Part shown: in pieces, positions 21,944 through 34,314 of the stretch
Layout: each line of letters begins with the position of its first letter
How positions within the stretch are numbered: position 1 is the first letter of the stretch
DNA from: Anthostomella pinea
Taxonomy: Eukaryota; Ascomycota; Sordariomycetes; Xylariales; Xylariaceae
Assembly (NCBI GenBank): GCA_963556695.1
Contig: CAUWAG010000006.1
Coordinates: forward strand, 1,984,001-2,048,000
Reading direction: 5' to 3'
DNA length: 64,000 nt
Notes under the pieces: model-generated
The model's database searches: none
What the model saw: only the letters and a program-made list of their open reading frames with translations
Told to the model about the DNA's origin: nothing
Position numbers and translations under genes: made by a program

Positions 21944-24600
21944 GAGTATGTACAACTTAGGCAACGAATGAGACAATGTTCAAGTAGATGACTGGATACT
22001 TGCTGACGCACAGTACCGAGGAGCAGACGCCAGAGCCGCACGTGGTATAAGCCTCGAGCTCCAAAGCTGTGCGGCTACAGATCTCGAATCACTTATAGGC
22101 GAGCCGTCGCATGTATATGAGCGTAACTCGGGCAGCATTATCCCGAGATCGGCGTACGGCGAGGCAAATGGATCAAGCGGTTTCGGTGAGCCAGACTTGG
22201 CATCACGACCACCATTATCCCAAGAAGGCTGTGGTCAGTACACGGTAGCTTGCTTCTATGAGTCCGCAGCTCCCGAACGGTAACATCGGAGGATTTCCAT
22301 TTGTACTGCGACCACAGAGTCGCAGCCGGAGTTCGAGAGAGGAAAGCCGCATGACCCGGCCCCAGTGTCACGAGCCCTTTGTCAGTGTCTTGCTATCACA
22401 CCGACTGCTCTATCTACCGTACGACGAAAACGATGGAGTTTGGAGGTGATTATTTTAGTCTCAGGTAAGTGATCGGCGGAGCCTCGACCGAGCTAGACCC
22501 GACTCGCCGCTCCTCTCTGTAGAACTCTGGATGCTGACGGCTGGCCGATGGGCGATATTGGGGCCGGCTTGTTCGTGATATGAGCATTATACTAGGTATT
22601 GTCATACTGCATGGTTGAGTGAGGGAATAGGGGGGCCTAGCTGGAGCACGGAGCACCGAAGTGGCGGTGCCCACGGCGTCGAAGCTGTCGTGATACTTCA
22701 GTGTTCTTATTATTACCGCTCTGGAGCCTGCGGATTGCCGCGGTTTGCGAGCTGCCATGTGGATAGCTGTGTTTCAAGGAGTCTCTCGCTCTTTGTATCA
22801 AATCACTCCTTCCTCTTCCACCCGCGGCCAAGACTCACGATGAGGTAGCTGTAATGCCACCGAAAAGGCAATTCGGGAAGTCCCAAGATCTTGAGTTTGG
22901 CAGTCAGAGGTCCTTGTTGGGCATAACGGATGCGGGGGAGATACGCAATCAGCGAAGCGAGTAAAAGCTTGGTTACTTTGTTGGCAATTTGGCATGCTGC
23001 TTGCCGCGTTGCATCAGTGCATTTCTTTGTCGTTTGGACTTACAGAATGCAGAATGCAGAAATGCGGAATGCAGCTTGACGGCTTGGCCGGCTCGGCTCG
23101 ATTGATCAAGCTTCTCCGAGCGGGTTCCTCTCTGACTCTGGTCTGATAATGACAACCGCTCCTCGTCGGGATGAGTTGACATGCAGGTCATAGGAGAAAG
23201 ACGGACTACCCCGCTATTACTGATCAGAGATGACGGATCAGGTAGGTAAATCATAGCTGAGATGACCTGAAATTGATTATATGTCTTTGCATTTCGTGGC
23301 TCCTGTTACAGACACGGGGTCGCGTTTCACCAGGTGACCTGAACGGTGATTCGTGAATGCAGCTCTACAGTGGTCATCAAGGGGATGAGGAAATTGGACA
23401 CAGCAAGTCGAGGCAAGTGTAGATTCCTCGACGCCGATCGCCCTAATTCTCGGGCCATTTATCAATGCACTCGAGCCTTATTACCATGTATGGCTTTGCT
23501 TCATGCCAGAGCCTTGACAGTGATGCATGCAGCGACTATGCTGTCAAGATGAATATGATTACTTTAGGAATAAGGTATGTCTTCGGGCCGTGATAGGAGG
23601 TACTTATCGGCTGGAACGGGGGTATCCATTAAACGGGGCGGCTGAACCGGAGGCCAGCCCGGCCAACAAGAACAATCATTGATGGGAGAGCCGACTACTG
23701 ACATGTTCCAGAATCATGTACGAAGGATCCTGGATGAGTGAGTCCGTCCCCTGTCGTACAGCTTGCACCATTAGTCAGTCACTTGAGGTACTTTTCCCTT
23801 TCCTATGACTTTGTCTCTGGTGCGCGCGCCCTTTTCAGCTCACTTTCGCCTTGCTGATTTAGACCCCTCATTTTAGCGGCCAACATTTGGACCTCTGGTC
23901 AGGTTGGATAATGAGCCGAAGCCCAAGTCCAAGGGCATCGAAGAGGGTTTCAGTTGGGACTATGATACTCCTCGCTCTTCCCGGGTATGGACTCGACCTC
24001 TGCAGGTGGTCACAGGGCTTCTACTTCATGTTATTAGCCCTCTCCTGAATTGTTCCGTGTTTGCTGAACCGGCAGTAACGATGGCATACATAAGGCTGCC
24101 CTTGCAACTTTTCAGGGGTCGTAGTTTTGCTTTTCGGTGAACAGGAGAGGGCGCACCCTTCAATGTTGATAGTAGATGCTTGATTGTGTATTGGCTTTGT
24201 CAGTTGTCAGACTGTGATACGCCCTTGGGATGTAAGGCGTAGGCTCAGATATCTGGCTTGATTGATTAATCAACAACAACATAGGAGTCAGAGGGAACAG
24301 GCGGAAGTCGACGGGTCTCATTGGTACCTACCTGGCAGTACGCTCTCCCCTTTATCACGCACGTTCCACGAGGTATCCATCAGGTTCATGAAGCTTGGAC
24401 TCGGGAGTGCAAAATCCACTTTTTCAGTCGTGCCCAAGGCTCTCACAGGCTACAGGCGCCTAATCGCGCAATCTGCCCAACCCCACCAGCCCACCAGCCC
24501 ACCTGGCAGCGGTCCAGATAGGGAGGTACACCGCCCAACTGCCCTCCCCCAAATGCCTGCTGCCAACTGCCAACTGCCTGCTGCCCACCGCCCGTGCGTT
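21944..24600. other. gene-free stretch
   Basis: No supportable gene. It includes a short tandem array of GAATGCA-like units at 23044-23073. Open frames are short and overlap on opposite strands. Confidence 0.45.
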
Positions 24601-25626
24601 CATTCCACACTGGAGCACAGCACAGCTGCAGGTGCCTTACAGTTGACCGACTGACCCGCAAGCACCCGCAACACGCACTGGAACCCGCAACCACCGACCG
24701 GCCGTCTGCAGTGCTGCACCCACAGCCAACCCAAATCCAAATCCATCCACCCGCCGCCTTTTCCCAAACCTTCCCTCTTCCCTACCAGTCTCCCATCCTC
24801 CCTCTCCAACCCACAAGAGAGAGAGAGGCGTGATTCACCCACCGGCCCGTCACGTCGTCGATTTCGAATCACTTCTCCTCCTTGTTTTCTCTCCTCGTCG
24901 TCGTTCTGCGCGAACATCTTTACTTCAATCCGCTGTCTGGCTGGATTCACTGTTCAGTGAGGAATCAACTCTGATCGCTCGGTAAGCAGCCTCCAGCCTC
25001 CATCCATCCCCTCCCCTCTCGTTTGCCTCCCTCTTCCTGTCCCAGATCGGGGTCCGCCATCCAACCAACCAGCCTGCCAGCCAACAATCCATCCATCCAC
25101 ACATCTCCCTCATCACGCAAGCCCACATCCAGCAACAGCGTCACCTCTGCCGCAACCTCGCTCTGCCATCCTGCTGATGCTGGTGCTGCGTGCGTGCTGC
25201 AACAAACGATTGCATCTTCCTCAGTCACCAACCACTCGTACACTGCTCCTGAGTCTCCGTAAGGCTATCATCCTCCGTCTTCCAAGGCACACATCACACT
25301 GCCTTGGCAATCTGGCATTTCACCCCCACCGCCTTTGCGGTAGCTCCTGGATACACTTCCTCTAACTCCCCCTCCATCCTCATTGACCGCTTCTCAACCT
25401 CACATATCGCCAAGAACCACCTCCCACCTCCACACCCCTTGAGCTAATGCCTTAAGCTAACGATAACCTGATCAGATCGCCCCATTACGATCACTTCCGA
25501 CTACACAAATCCCGGACCTCTTCCCCCGTCCTCGACCGCTCAACGAGAGTCGTCGAGCTCCTCCTACTCCGAACAACCCAACGATATCCGAGGGCAGCTT
25601 GTTGAGCTCCATCCATTACCAGCATC
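24600..25626 (+). promoter_or_regulatory. long pyrimidine-rich leader of casein kinase gene
   Basis: The kilobase before the CK1 start is C- and T-rich on the plus strand, with repeated CCATCCATCC and CCAACC tracts. This is the usual look of a strong fungal promoter plus long 5' untranslated leader. Possible GTAAG donors at about 24982 and 25259 suggest leader introns, but I cannot place them reliably. Upstream open frames here are low complexity. Confidence 0.45.
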
Positions 25627-27212
25627 ATGACTACCATGGTAGGTACCATGCCCTTTAAAGTTCCCAAATCCCATTCCGCTGGCTGTGGAAACCTGTCAGT
25701 GTGGCAAATAGGCCGCGCGGGTCGACAGAGCGTTGGTGTGCACTGTCGTACTTGGCTCCTCCCCAACCCCGAGAGTTGGCCACGATTCGAGATCGATCCA
25801 GCACATTAGCAACAACCCTGCTCAACTGTACTAACCAACTTGCTTCAGGATCTCCGCGTCGGTAACAAGTACCGCATCGGCCGAAAGATCGGTTCCGGTT
25901 CTTTCGGTGATATCTACCTCGGCACCAACATCATCTCCGGTGAGGAGATTGCCATCAAGCTGGAATCCGTCAAGGCCAAGCACCCGCAGCTCGAATATGA
26001 GGCTCGAGTTTACAAGTCCTTGGCTGGAGGTGTCGGCATTCCCTTCGTCCGTTGGTTCGGTACCGAGTGCGACTACAACGCCATGGTTTTGGACCTGCTC
26101 GGTCCCAGTCTGGAGGATCTGTTCAACTTCTGCAACCGGAAGTTCTCACTCAAGACGGTCCTCCTCTTGGCCGATCAGCTGATCTCCCGCATCGAGTATA
26201 TTCACGCCAAGTCCTTCATACACCGTGATATCAAGCCCGACAACTTCCTCATGGGAATCGGCAAGCGCGGCAACCAAGTCAACGTCATTGACTTTGGTCT
26301 GGCCAAGAAGTACCGCGACCCCAAGACACACTTCCACATCCCTTACCGTGAGAACAAGAACTTGACCGGCACGGCCCGATACGCGTCTATTAACACTCAT
26401 CTGGGTGTCGGTATGTTGACTATTGTCGTCATGGGTAAATACTAGCCTACTAATATGTCATAGAACAATCTCGTCGCGATGACATGGAGTCGCTGGGCTA
26501 CGTCATGCTCTACTTCTGCCGTGGCTCTCTCCCCTGGCAGGGTCTGAAGGCTGCTACCAAGAAGCAGAAGTACGACCGCATCATGGAGAAGAAGATGACC
26601 ACACCTACCGAGGTTCTGTGCCGTGGCTTCCCCAACGAGTTCGCCATCTATCTCAACTACACCCGCTCGCTGCGCTTCGACGACAAGCCCGACTACAGCT
26701 ACCTCCGAAAGATCTTCCGTGATCTGTTCGTCCGTGAGGGTTTCCAGTACGACTACGTCTTTGACTGGACCGTCTACAAGTACCAGAAGAACGCCCAGGC
26801 CATCGCCCAGGCTGCTGGCCAAGGTGCTGACGAGGACGACAAGGCTCGTGCCGGCCGAACTGCGGCCGCCACTGCCGGTCAGACGGCAGCTTCGGGTACC
26901 GTCAAGCCGGGCGCCATTCCCAGCTCCCGCCGTAAGGTGATCGAGCGCGCTGGTGTTGACACTCCGGAAACCAACCGTGCCGTCGGGGGAAGCGACAGGA
27001 TGTGAGTGCCTCGCCAGCCCCGCCCAGCCAAGTCCAAAGCATTCCTAGTAAGGAATCATTTTCCTTCGAGTTTGGTGTGATTCATAACGCTGGCCGGAGG
27101 AATTGCTGACATGATTGCTGACGCTTCAGTTTGCGATAACAGGCTGCGGTCAGCTTCGAAAGGTCAAGGCACCGGCTCCGGATACGCCTCGGGCTCGTAC
27201 CGTCCCAAATGA
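25627..27212 (+). CDS. ck-1a: casein kinase I, CK1a/Hhp1 type
   Basis: Predicted 393-aa Ser/Thr kinase. Exons 25627-25638 (12 nt, MTTM), 25849-26410, 26464-27001 and 27143-27212. Introns end in CTTCAG, CATAG and AACAG and all joins keep frame. Every kinase landmark is intact: glycine loop [15 protein letters not shown] lysine in IAIKLES, catalytic loop [13 protein letters not shown] in [13 protein letters not shown], and the CK1-specific SIN in place of APE ([10 protein letters not shown]). After the catalytic domain (about residues 9-300) comes an Ala/Gly/Thr-rich tail ending ASGSYRPK. In filamentous fungi this kinase acts in growth, DNA repair and, in Neurospora, phosphorylation of the clock protein FRQ. 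That role is family knowledge, not shown here. It is the best conserved protein in the window. Confidence 0.97.
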
Positions 27213-29015
27213 TTTCAGCACCGTCGCTTTGGTACCGTTCGTCGCGTTGTGGTGGCAGTAACGATTTACGATCGGCACAACAGGAATCCTCCCGTCTTCC
27301 GTGACGACCTCGCCGTTCCCCGTGTCTCTGGCTTTGCAAAATCCACCCCCGTGGATCTTGGGCCGAAGATTACACAGCCGAGGACCACGCGCATCATCAC
27401 TTTCATATCGTATGGATTGCTATTGTTTCCGTTCTTCGACGACTCTCTCGGCTTATGACTCCATTTCATGGCTCGGACAACCCAGGGACTCGAGAAGGCG
27501 TGGTTTTGTGTCGGCCTTGCCGTTACATACTGCGTCCTTGTTGACTACCACCCTGAGCTTGTCTGAACGGCACTGCCGGCATCCTAAATTGCCCGGGGTG
27601 TCGGTGACCATGTTGTCGAGTCTATCAAGGCCCGTCGACCTCGAGCTCTCTAACGCTCATCGAGGAAGACACCTATCCGGAGATGTGGGCAGGCCACAAA
27701 TCAGAATATTATCAGCCGACTGTGCTGATCCTGCCCCTCGATGCGACACTTCAGCCTTCCGATATGACCCGGCCTCGGGTCAAATTCAGTTTTCGTTTTC
27801 TTTCGTTTCCTAAGACACTTTCATGTTCGGTTGCTGGGCTAGTCGCGTCGGAGTGCACCCCCGTGGATGCGTAATAAGGGAGTGCCGATCTCGGCAACTC
27901 CCCGTCGGAATTCTACGTCTGGAACCCCTGCAAGGTTCCCAGTCAGATATCCTTCAGGGAAATGGCCGAGGACGGGGATGGGGGGAAGACAAGTGGAAGC
28001 AGATTCACTCCTTCACTGCTATCCAATCTACGAGGATACGTGGAGGTGTTGGCCAGGCGTCGCGATCCCCTTCGCTTGGCAAGAGTCTGGAAAACATGAA
28101 TCAGCACCCTGAGAGCCATGGTATCCATAACGGACCACGGCTTGTCAATGACATTCCCTTGCTGACGTCCGTCTCTTCTGGATCTACTCGGTGGTCTAGT
28201 CAGCTTCAGCCGCCAAATGCCACGGGAGGTCGGAGGAGATGCCGACGTGTGGCTGCTGTTGGTGGGTAATTGCTGCATGAAGAGAAATAGTCATGGACAG
28301 GGGGCTGGTGAGGTTCCGCCTCTGAACTCCGAGAACGATAGGTCGGCAACCAATACACGCTAGGTAGTTACTTAAGATTGAGTTTTGACTTAATGCGTGA
28401 CGACTCGTTCGGAAGCTCAGCAGGTTATTACATGCCTTGTGTACCGTTCGATCAGGCAACTCGCCGTGATGCCATCTCCATCAGCTGACAACAGTCAGGT
28501 AGGTTACGGCGGGGCTGTGGGTGGTCACATGCAGCACGAATACCTGGACAGACGGCCCAATGTAGTATATATTTGTCTGGTCGTGGCCTTGCACCCCGTT
28601 GATGCCACTTTGCCACGCTCTTCACTTTCTTACACGGGTAGATGTCGACGACCCTTCTTTTTGGACAATTCAAAGTGATAAGTACAGATGCCACCGAGTG
28701 CGGGGAAGAACTGAGAGCATCTTCATTTTTGTTATAGTACTATGTAGGCTAACCTCATAACCAGCCTTACTTCGCCTGATCTATTTACTTTGGAAGTTAC
28801 CTAAGGGGGCCCATCATTCCTCCCTGCTAGTCCCGGTCACTGCATCCAGGCCTTGCCAGGCTGCCCGGGCTCCAGCTCCCCCGCCAGGATCTAATCAACA
28901 TCCTTGGCCCTTGGAATCCGGGAGCTCGACAACTCCAATCATCCCGACACAGACGATCGCGGGTGTTCTATAATCAACCATTTCTACCCGGATACCCATC
29001 TACACTGCCATTCCT
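27213..29015. other. intergenic
   Basis: 3' region of the kinase gene and upstream region of the lipid phosphatase gene, 1.8 kb. I see no gene; open frames are short and unconserved in appearance. Confidence 0.45.
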
Positions 29016-30537
29016 ATGGCCGAAGGCACGCAGGCTCCGACGCTGGACGTCTTCATTCTCACCTTCAACGCTGCGAAGCACGGCATCAACGTCCCCGTCT
29101 ACGCGAATCACCTGTACCATGCTTTCGGACAGAATGCCACGAGCCTCCCAGAGCTGGTCGTCTTGTGCGTTGCCCATACTGGCCGTCCACTGGGAGTCTG
29201 GGACACTGGGACATGGCTGACACGGTCCGACGAGTTACAGCTGCATCCAGGAGATGGCGCCGCTCGCCGAAGCCTTCATCGGCTCCTACATGCTCAGCCC
29301 ATACTTCCAAAACTTCGAATCCGCCGTCAACCTCGCAGCTGCCAAGTACGTAGCCGAAGAAGAGCGTCAGCGCCGACCGAAAGACCGCCCGTACACGCTC
29401 ATGCGCACACGCAATGTCGGCATGACAGGCATCATGCTCTTCGCCCGCGATCCGGCCGCTGTGCATAATATCCAGGCAGCTGAAGTTGGCTTTGGAGCCG
29501 GTGATATGGCCAACAAGGGAGCCGTCGGCCTTCGATTGCTCTACACCAAAGAAGACGCAGGCGGTGATATGCGGGAGACGGAGCTTACCTTCGTGGGCAC
29601 CCACCTGTCGGCCATGGAATGGAATCTTGAGAAGCGGAACAAGAACTGGGAAAGCATTGTTTCTGGCCTCGTCTTCCAGGACCCAAGGGAGTTGACCAAC
29701 GGCACATCTCCACATATACAAGGAAATGGCGAGGAAGCACAGGCACTCCTTGAGCAGGACTCGACCGAGAAGGCGTTGCACAACATATCCATCTATAAGC
29801 CCGGTACGAACCTTTTCGTCGCCGGTGACCTCAACTATCGAATATCCAAGACATCGCCTGACTCCGATTCCGTCTTTCCCGATCACGACCCCGAGAGCCC
29901 GAATCACTACCGCCACTTCCTGCAACGTGACCAGTTGACGGCCGAGAAGGCAGCGGGACGTACACTGCACGGGCTAAGCGAGGCAGAGGTCAAGTTCGCG
30001 CCAACCTATAAACTCGTCGTGTCGCCCAAGGACCAGCCAGAGACAGAGTTGGGCCGTATCGCTGAGGAGGTGGAGGAGGAGGTGGATACTGTGTCGCATA
30101 CGTTTGCGACTCACCGGTGGCCTGGTTGGTGTGACCGCGTGTTGTATCTTGATATTCCCTGGTGGACACAAAGCCCCGCCGGGGAGCGAAACAGGATGAG
30201 AGTCACGGCCTACGACTCGACGCCTGCCGTTAGGACCAGCGATCACAAGGCTGTCTTCTTACGCATTGACGTCCCGGTGCTCGAGCCATCCAAGCTGGCG
30301 CCGGGAGACTCAGCAAGCGAGGCAGAACTAGACTCCAACGGCGGCGTGGACGTCGACCCTCGTGTCAAACTACCTTACCCCATCGATCTGGCCTCATGGG
30401 GTCATCGAGCGCAGGTCAAGAGATGGGAGTCGGTGATCGGCTGGTCGATGCTCGTCTCGCAGTCGAAGCAGGGCATCGCCGTCCTCGTTACGGTGTTCCT
30501 TGTCGGCATCGGAACATGGTGGCACAGGGCGCAGTAG
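29016..30537 (+). CDS. INP54: INP54-like phosphoinositide 5-phosphatase
   Basis: Predicted 481-aa member of the endonuclease/exonuclease/phosphatase fold, most like yeast Inp54, which removes the 5-phosphate from PI(4,5)P2 at the ER. Exons 29016-29164 and 29241-30537; the 76-nt intron has donor GTGCGT, branch CTGAC and acceptor TACAG. Family motifs appear in order: DVFILTFNAAK near the N-terminus, CIQEMAPL (metal-binding Glu), GDMANKGAVGLR, FVGTHLSAM, FVAGDLNYRI (about residues 240-250), WPGWCDRVLY and TSDHKAVF (about 381-388). The last 25 residues form a single hydrophobic helix (GIAVLVTVFLVGIGTWW) with a short polar end, as in the tail-anchored yeast enzyme. Intact, and placed at the ER membrane by homology. 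Confidence 0.9.
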
Positions 30538-31238
30538 GGTTCGGCCTTTAGGTACACTGCGCGCACGACGGCCGGCTGGTGGCGTCGGCTTATGCGCCCG
30601 GTGCTTTCCAACTTGCATGGCGCATTATACAGGAGTGCTCGCCTCATACTATTGCATAGTAGTCAACTCGCTCTTCCCACGCCATCGCGGACTACGGTTT
30701 TCGCCTTCCTGTGCGGGGTGGTTTTGTCGTAGCTGAGAAGGCATCTGGCGAGCGGTGTCTGCCGGCTTTTCTGCACTTGTGTTGCTTGGGAATGGGTTAC
30801 ATGGTTTGGTTCCTCATGGGGTTTTCATGGGTGCAAGTGGTGCGGAGTTGCATTGGAATTGGGTCATCGATGGTGTGTGGTGGTGGTTATATCCATAGTA
30901 TTACACAAGGTTAGAGACATTCTATATAGAGAGCAGTTCGCAATAGACAACGAACGGGTGAAAAGTGTTTGCTCATCTTGGGAGAGCCGTGGGAGAAATG
31001 TGTTAGATCTGAGCTCGGAACATTCTTTTCATTCCGGATACGGATGTTCCACGTCACCCCAGGGGTTGTTTCGTCGAGGGTAAGGGCAGGTAAGTATGTC
31101 CCTTTGTCTCGATAAAGTGTCTCTTTCGTCGCTCACACAATCAATCATTCTAGCTTTTCAACCTCAGCGAGCTTACAATGTTAGCTTTCCGAAATGGTAG
31201 CTTACTTCTAAGCTTGCACGCAATTCAAGACCGAAGCG
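30538..31238. other. intergenic
   Basis: Spacer between two genes on the same strand; 3' region of one and promoter of the next. Nothing further recognised. Confidence 0.45.
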
Positions 31239-33242
31239 ATGGCCGAAAACCCAGCCAGGAGCTTTGGTGAACGGGCCCGGTACGAGCGCCGGGCCGAACT
31301 TGCGAAACTGACTCGAGATAAGAAGGCCGACCTCTCCCTCATCCTGGGCCTCTCATGGCGGGTCAAGGGCCGCCAGGTGCACATCGACTACAGCGGTGGC
31401 TTGGATACGGCCAAGATACGGGGTAAGATCGCCTCCTCGGTGGGCAAGCTCAACTTCTCCAACGCACTGCCGAGCGTCCCGCCGCCGGTCCCGACCGAGG
31501 TTAGGCCTGAGGAGGGAGAAAAGAACGAACCTCAGGCGCAGCAAGACGAAGAAGGGAAAGCACAGCTGCCGAGCCTGAAAGACGCGCTCGTGCAAGCTGC
31601 ACCCGTGGATTTCCAGTGCGGTCGCGGGCCCTGCTGGCGCGCAGAAGGGGGTCGCGAGACGACCGAAGCTTACCACGCGCGGCTCGACGCCGAGACGTGG
31701 CGCAAGCAGGTCGACTTCGCGGGCATCCTCTCGCAGATCGACACGACGGCGCTCGCGGAACACGCCCACAGCCTCCTGGAGAACTTGCGGGCCGCCGACG
31801 AGGGCAACCCGCCCGGGCACAAGCGGCCCGAGCTGGCCCTGCCGCAGGTCAGCGCGCCCTTCTTCGGCGACGCGCACGTCTTCTACGTCCTGCAGTCCTG
31901 GGACGACCGCAAGAGGGAGTTCGTCAAGTGGGTGGTCAAGATCCCGGCGACGGGCACCCCTGATACCTGGGACAGGCTGTCGGCCGAGACGCTGCGCACC
32001 GAGGGCCTGTTGCTCAGGATGCTGGAGGAGCAGACGAACATACCGGCCCCCAGGATCATCGATGCGGACCCGAGCCCGCACAATACCGTCCACGTGCCGT
32101 ACCTCATCATGGAATTCGTGCAGGGCCGCCGCCTCGAGGACGTGTGGTTCGGGGTCGGCGAGGCGGCGCTGGACGCCGAGGCGCTTAAGGACCGCCGCCT
32201 TAAGATCCTCGAGAACGTAGCTATGGCTATGTTTGAGCTCGGCAGGTTTGAATCCGGCGAGGGTGGCTCGCCCCGGTTCGCTCCCACTGGGGAGTTTGCC
32301 GGCGCGGGCGCCCTGCAGGAGCTCGACGTCCAGGCCGTGGTCGAGCGCTGGTTCGGCACCGAGGACTGCGAGCGCACGCCGCTACACGCGGCCGTCGGGC
32401 CCTGGGACGAGCCGCGGGACGCGTACACGGCGATGTTGGACACGTATCCGCCTGGCACGGAGGCCGGCGAGGGCGTGGACAGGCTCTTGCGGCTTCTGAT
32501 CGGGCTGGTGCGGGAGCCAGGGTTGAAACGACGCAACGGCGTCAAAAAACCGCTGGTGAAAACAGGCAGGCAGGAGAGGAAGAAGCCCTTTGTACTCGCC
32601 CACCCTGACCTCAGCCTCCGCAACATCATTATGGACGCCGACGGCGACGGCACGACCATCCGGGCCTTCCTGGGCTGGGACGGCGCCCGCGTTGCGCCGC
32701 GCTCTCTGGGCAACGAGGCCCTGCCGCGCTGGCTCGTCCGCGACTATAACCTCTTCGTCTGGCGCTGGCGCGCGTCGCCCGACTTCTGGCGCGTGGGGGG
32801 CGGCCACCACGTCCCGCCGGCATGCAACCGCGCCGAGGACGCGCCGTGGGTGCTGCGTGAACTGAGGGACGCCTACGTGGAGGTTGTTGGGAGGTTGAAG
32901 AGTGCTGGTAAGGGAGGAGGGGATGATGGCGGCCGTGAGGGTCGAGAAGAAGAGCCAAGGGACAGAGACAGAGAAGGGGAACGGGTCCACGTTAACGTTA
33001 CTAGGCAGTCGCTGCTGGCGCTCTCGCTGGACGCCGCGGCTCGCGACCCCAGGTGTAGGACGGCGGTGCTGAGGCGGGTGCTGGAGAAGTGCTCGCGGTC
33101 GTTTGGCGAATTCGACTTTGAGCGCCTGGTCGGGATCTTGGGCGATGGACAGCCGGTGGATGGGTACACGATGAAGTGTCTGAGGCGGGGGGTGCGGGAG
33201 TTGGTTGAGAATGGGTTTGTTCGGGGTGCTGTGGTTTGCTAG
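31239..33242 (+). CDS. APH-domain (aminoglycoside phosphotransferase-like) protein
   Basis: Intronless, 667 aa, unusually GC-rich. The N-terminal 150 residues are variable. The kinase-like region starts around residue 205 (FFGDAHVFYVLQSWDD), with a candidate ATP lysine in KWVVKIPATG. A nucleotide-binding/linker segment reads VPYLIMEFVQGRRLEDVW. The catalytic loop is HPDLSLRNII (His455, Asp457, Asn462). The next motif, where fungal relatives usually have an acidic residue before Trp-Asp (D-W-D-G), reads FLGWDGA: Gly479 replaces that Asp. A PRSLGNEALPRWLVRDY segment then follows, as expected for the family. Fungal APH-domain proteins are numerous and mostly uncharacterised small-molecule or protein kinases. 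Loss of the metal-binding Asp would make this a pseudokinase unless the neighbouring Asp481 substitutes. Confidence 0.85.
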   Translation: MAENPARSFGERARYERRAELAKLTRDKKADLSLILGLSWRVKGRQVHIDYSGGLDTAKIRGKIASSVGKLNFSNALPSVPPPVPTEVRPEEGEKNEPQAQQDEEGKAQLPSLKDALVQAAPVDFQCGRGPCWRAEGGRETTEAYHARLDAETWRKQVDFAGILSQIDTTALAEHAHSLLENLRAADEGNPPGHKRPELALPQVSAPFFGDAHVFYVLQSWDDRKREFVKWVVKIPATGTPDTWDRLSAETLRTEGLLLRMLEEQTNIPAPRIIDADPSPHNTVHVPYLIMEFVQGRRLEDVWFGVGEAALDAEALKDRRLKILENVAMAMFELGRFESGEGGSPRFAPTGEFAGAGALQELDVQAVVERWFGTEDCERTPLHAAVGPWDEPRDAYTAMLDTYPPGTEAGEGVDRLLRLLIGLVREPGLKRRNGVKKPLVKTGRQERKKPFVLAHPDLSLRNIIMDADGDGTTIRAFLGWDGARVAPRSLGNEALPRWLVRDYNLFVWRWRASPDFWRVGGGHHVPPACNRAEDAPWVLRELRDAYVEVVGRLKSAGKGGGDDGGREGREEEPRDRDREGERVHVNVTRQSLLALSLDAAARDPRCRTAVLRRVLEKCSRSFGEFDFERLVGILGDGQPVDGYTMKCLRRGVRELVENGFVRGAVVC

Positions 33243-34314
33243 ATGGATGGTGAGGTTCTGATGGGTTTTTTGGTCCTGGTGATTGACCTGGGTCGACGGG
33301 TCGGGTTGGAAGACTTGCTCGGCTACTACTAACGTTACTGCTATTGTGAATGGGTTCCGTTGCTCCATGTGGGGAGGCTTGTTCCAGTGTAAGAGTAAAA
33401 CGTTATTCATATACAAATTCACTAACCAACATGCTTCACACCCTTGACACGGTCACTGAGCATTCTGCATAAATCCCAGGCTTCGTGCCTACAACAAGGG
33501 AACACGACCAGTGCCATAGTCAGCCAGATACGTATTTCTACCTCCTAGCTCAATACTCACGACTCAAGCGCTAGGGTTGAAGACGGCATCCCAGCAACTC
33601 AAGAGGAACGAAGGCCGTTGGTCCCCAATGTTCTAGTGATACTGGTGATCAATAATTGTATTGGACGAGACAGTTCAGAGACGGGTGGTGGTAAGAGTCA
33701 CACGGGCTGGGTGGAATGCAAACAATTACGCATGAGAGGTGAAACTGTATTCGAGGAGATGCGCCGGGCAGTTTCTGTCACCGCCGAAATCGTCATCTCA
33801 TAGAGGACGCATCGTCACTGCGGTCGAGTCTTGGAATACTTGATCTTTTCGCGGCCTAGTTACACCGCCACGCGTGAGTCGTCCTCACTTGGCTCTCCTT
33901 CATGGTCGGGGGCTCTTGCCTGGGTCTATCTATCCACTCAATCGACCTTCTGGTAAGAGCGTCGTCTACTCTGTGAATGTTGACCTTTTATTTTGATACA
34001 TGAGCAACAGGGCAAAAGCCTTTGCTCTAGGGGCTCATCGGAACATTCTCGGAGCAGTGCAAGAAATGCGGTCATTCCGCTCGGGGAATAGGACCATGTG
34101 CTAGTAGGGCAAGCAAACAGGTACTACCATGACACCAATGGCAAAGTTGCTCACATGGGCAGTGACACAATTTATATGATCCTTCTAATTCTGCCTACGT
34201 CTTCTTCTCTTTCCACCACGATCCTCGAGCATACGGTGCCTACTTCGAACACAGTCAACATCAAGTATCCATACCATTCCTTCTTTCCGGAACTACTCTT
34301 TCAAGAACTTCACC
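33243..34314. other. intergenic
   Basis: 1.07 kb without a supportable gene; the last part should be the promoter of the small secreted protein. Confidence 0.45.

Noticed and set aside
24262..25365. Several open frames before the CK1 gene
   Set aside because: CT-rich low complexity on both strands, best explained as promoter and leader.
32382..33422. 346-codon minus-strand open frame
   Set aside because: Antisense to the GC-rich APH-domain gene; long antisense frames are expected at this composition.
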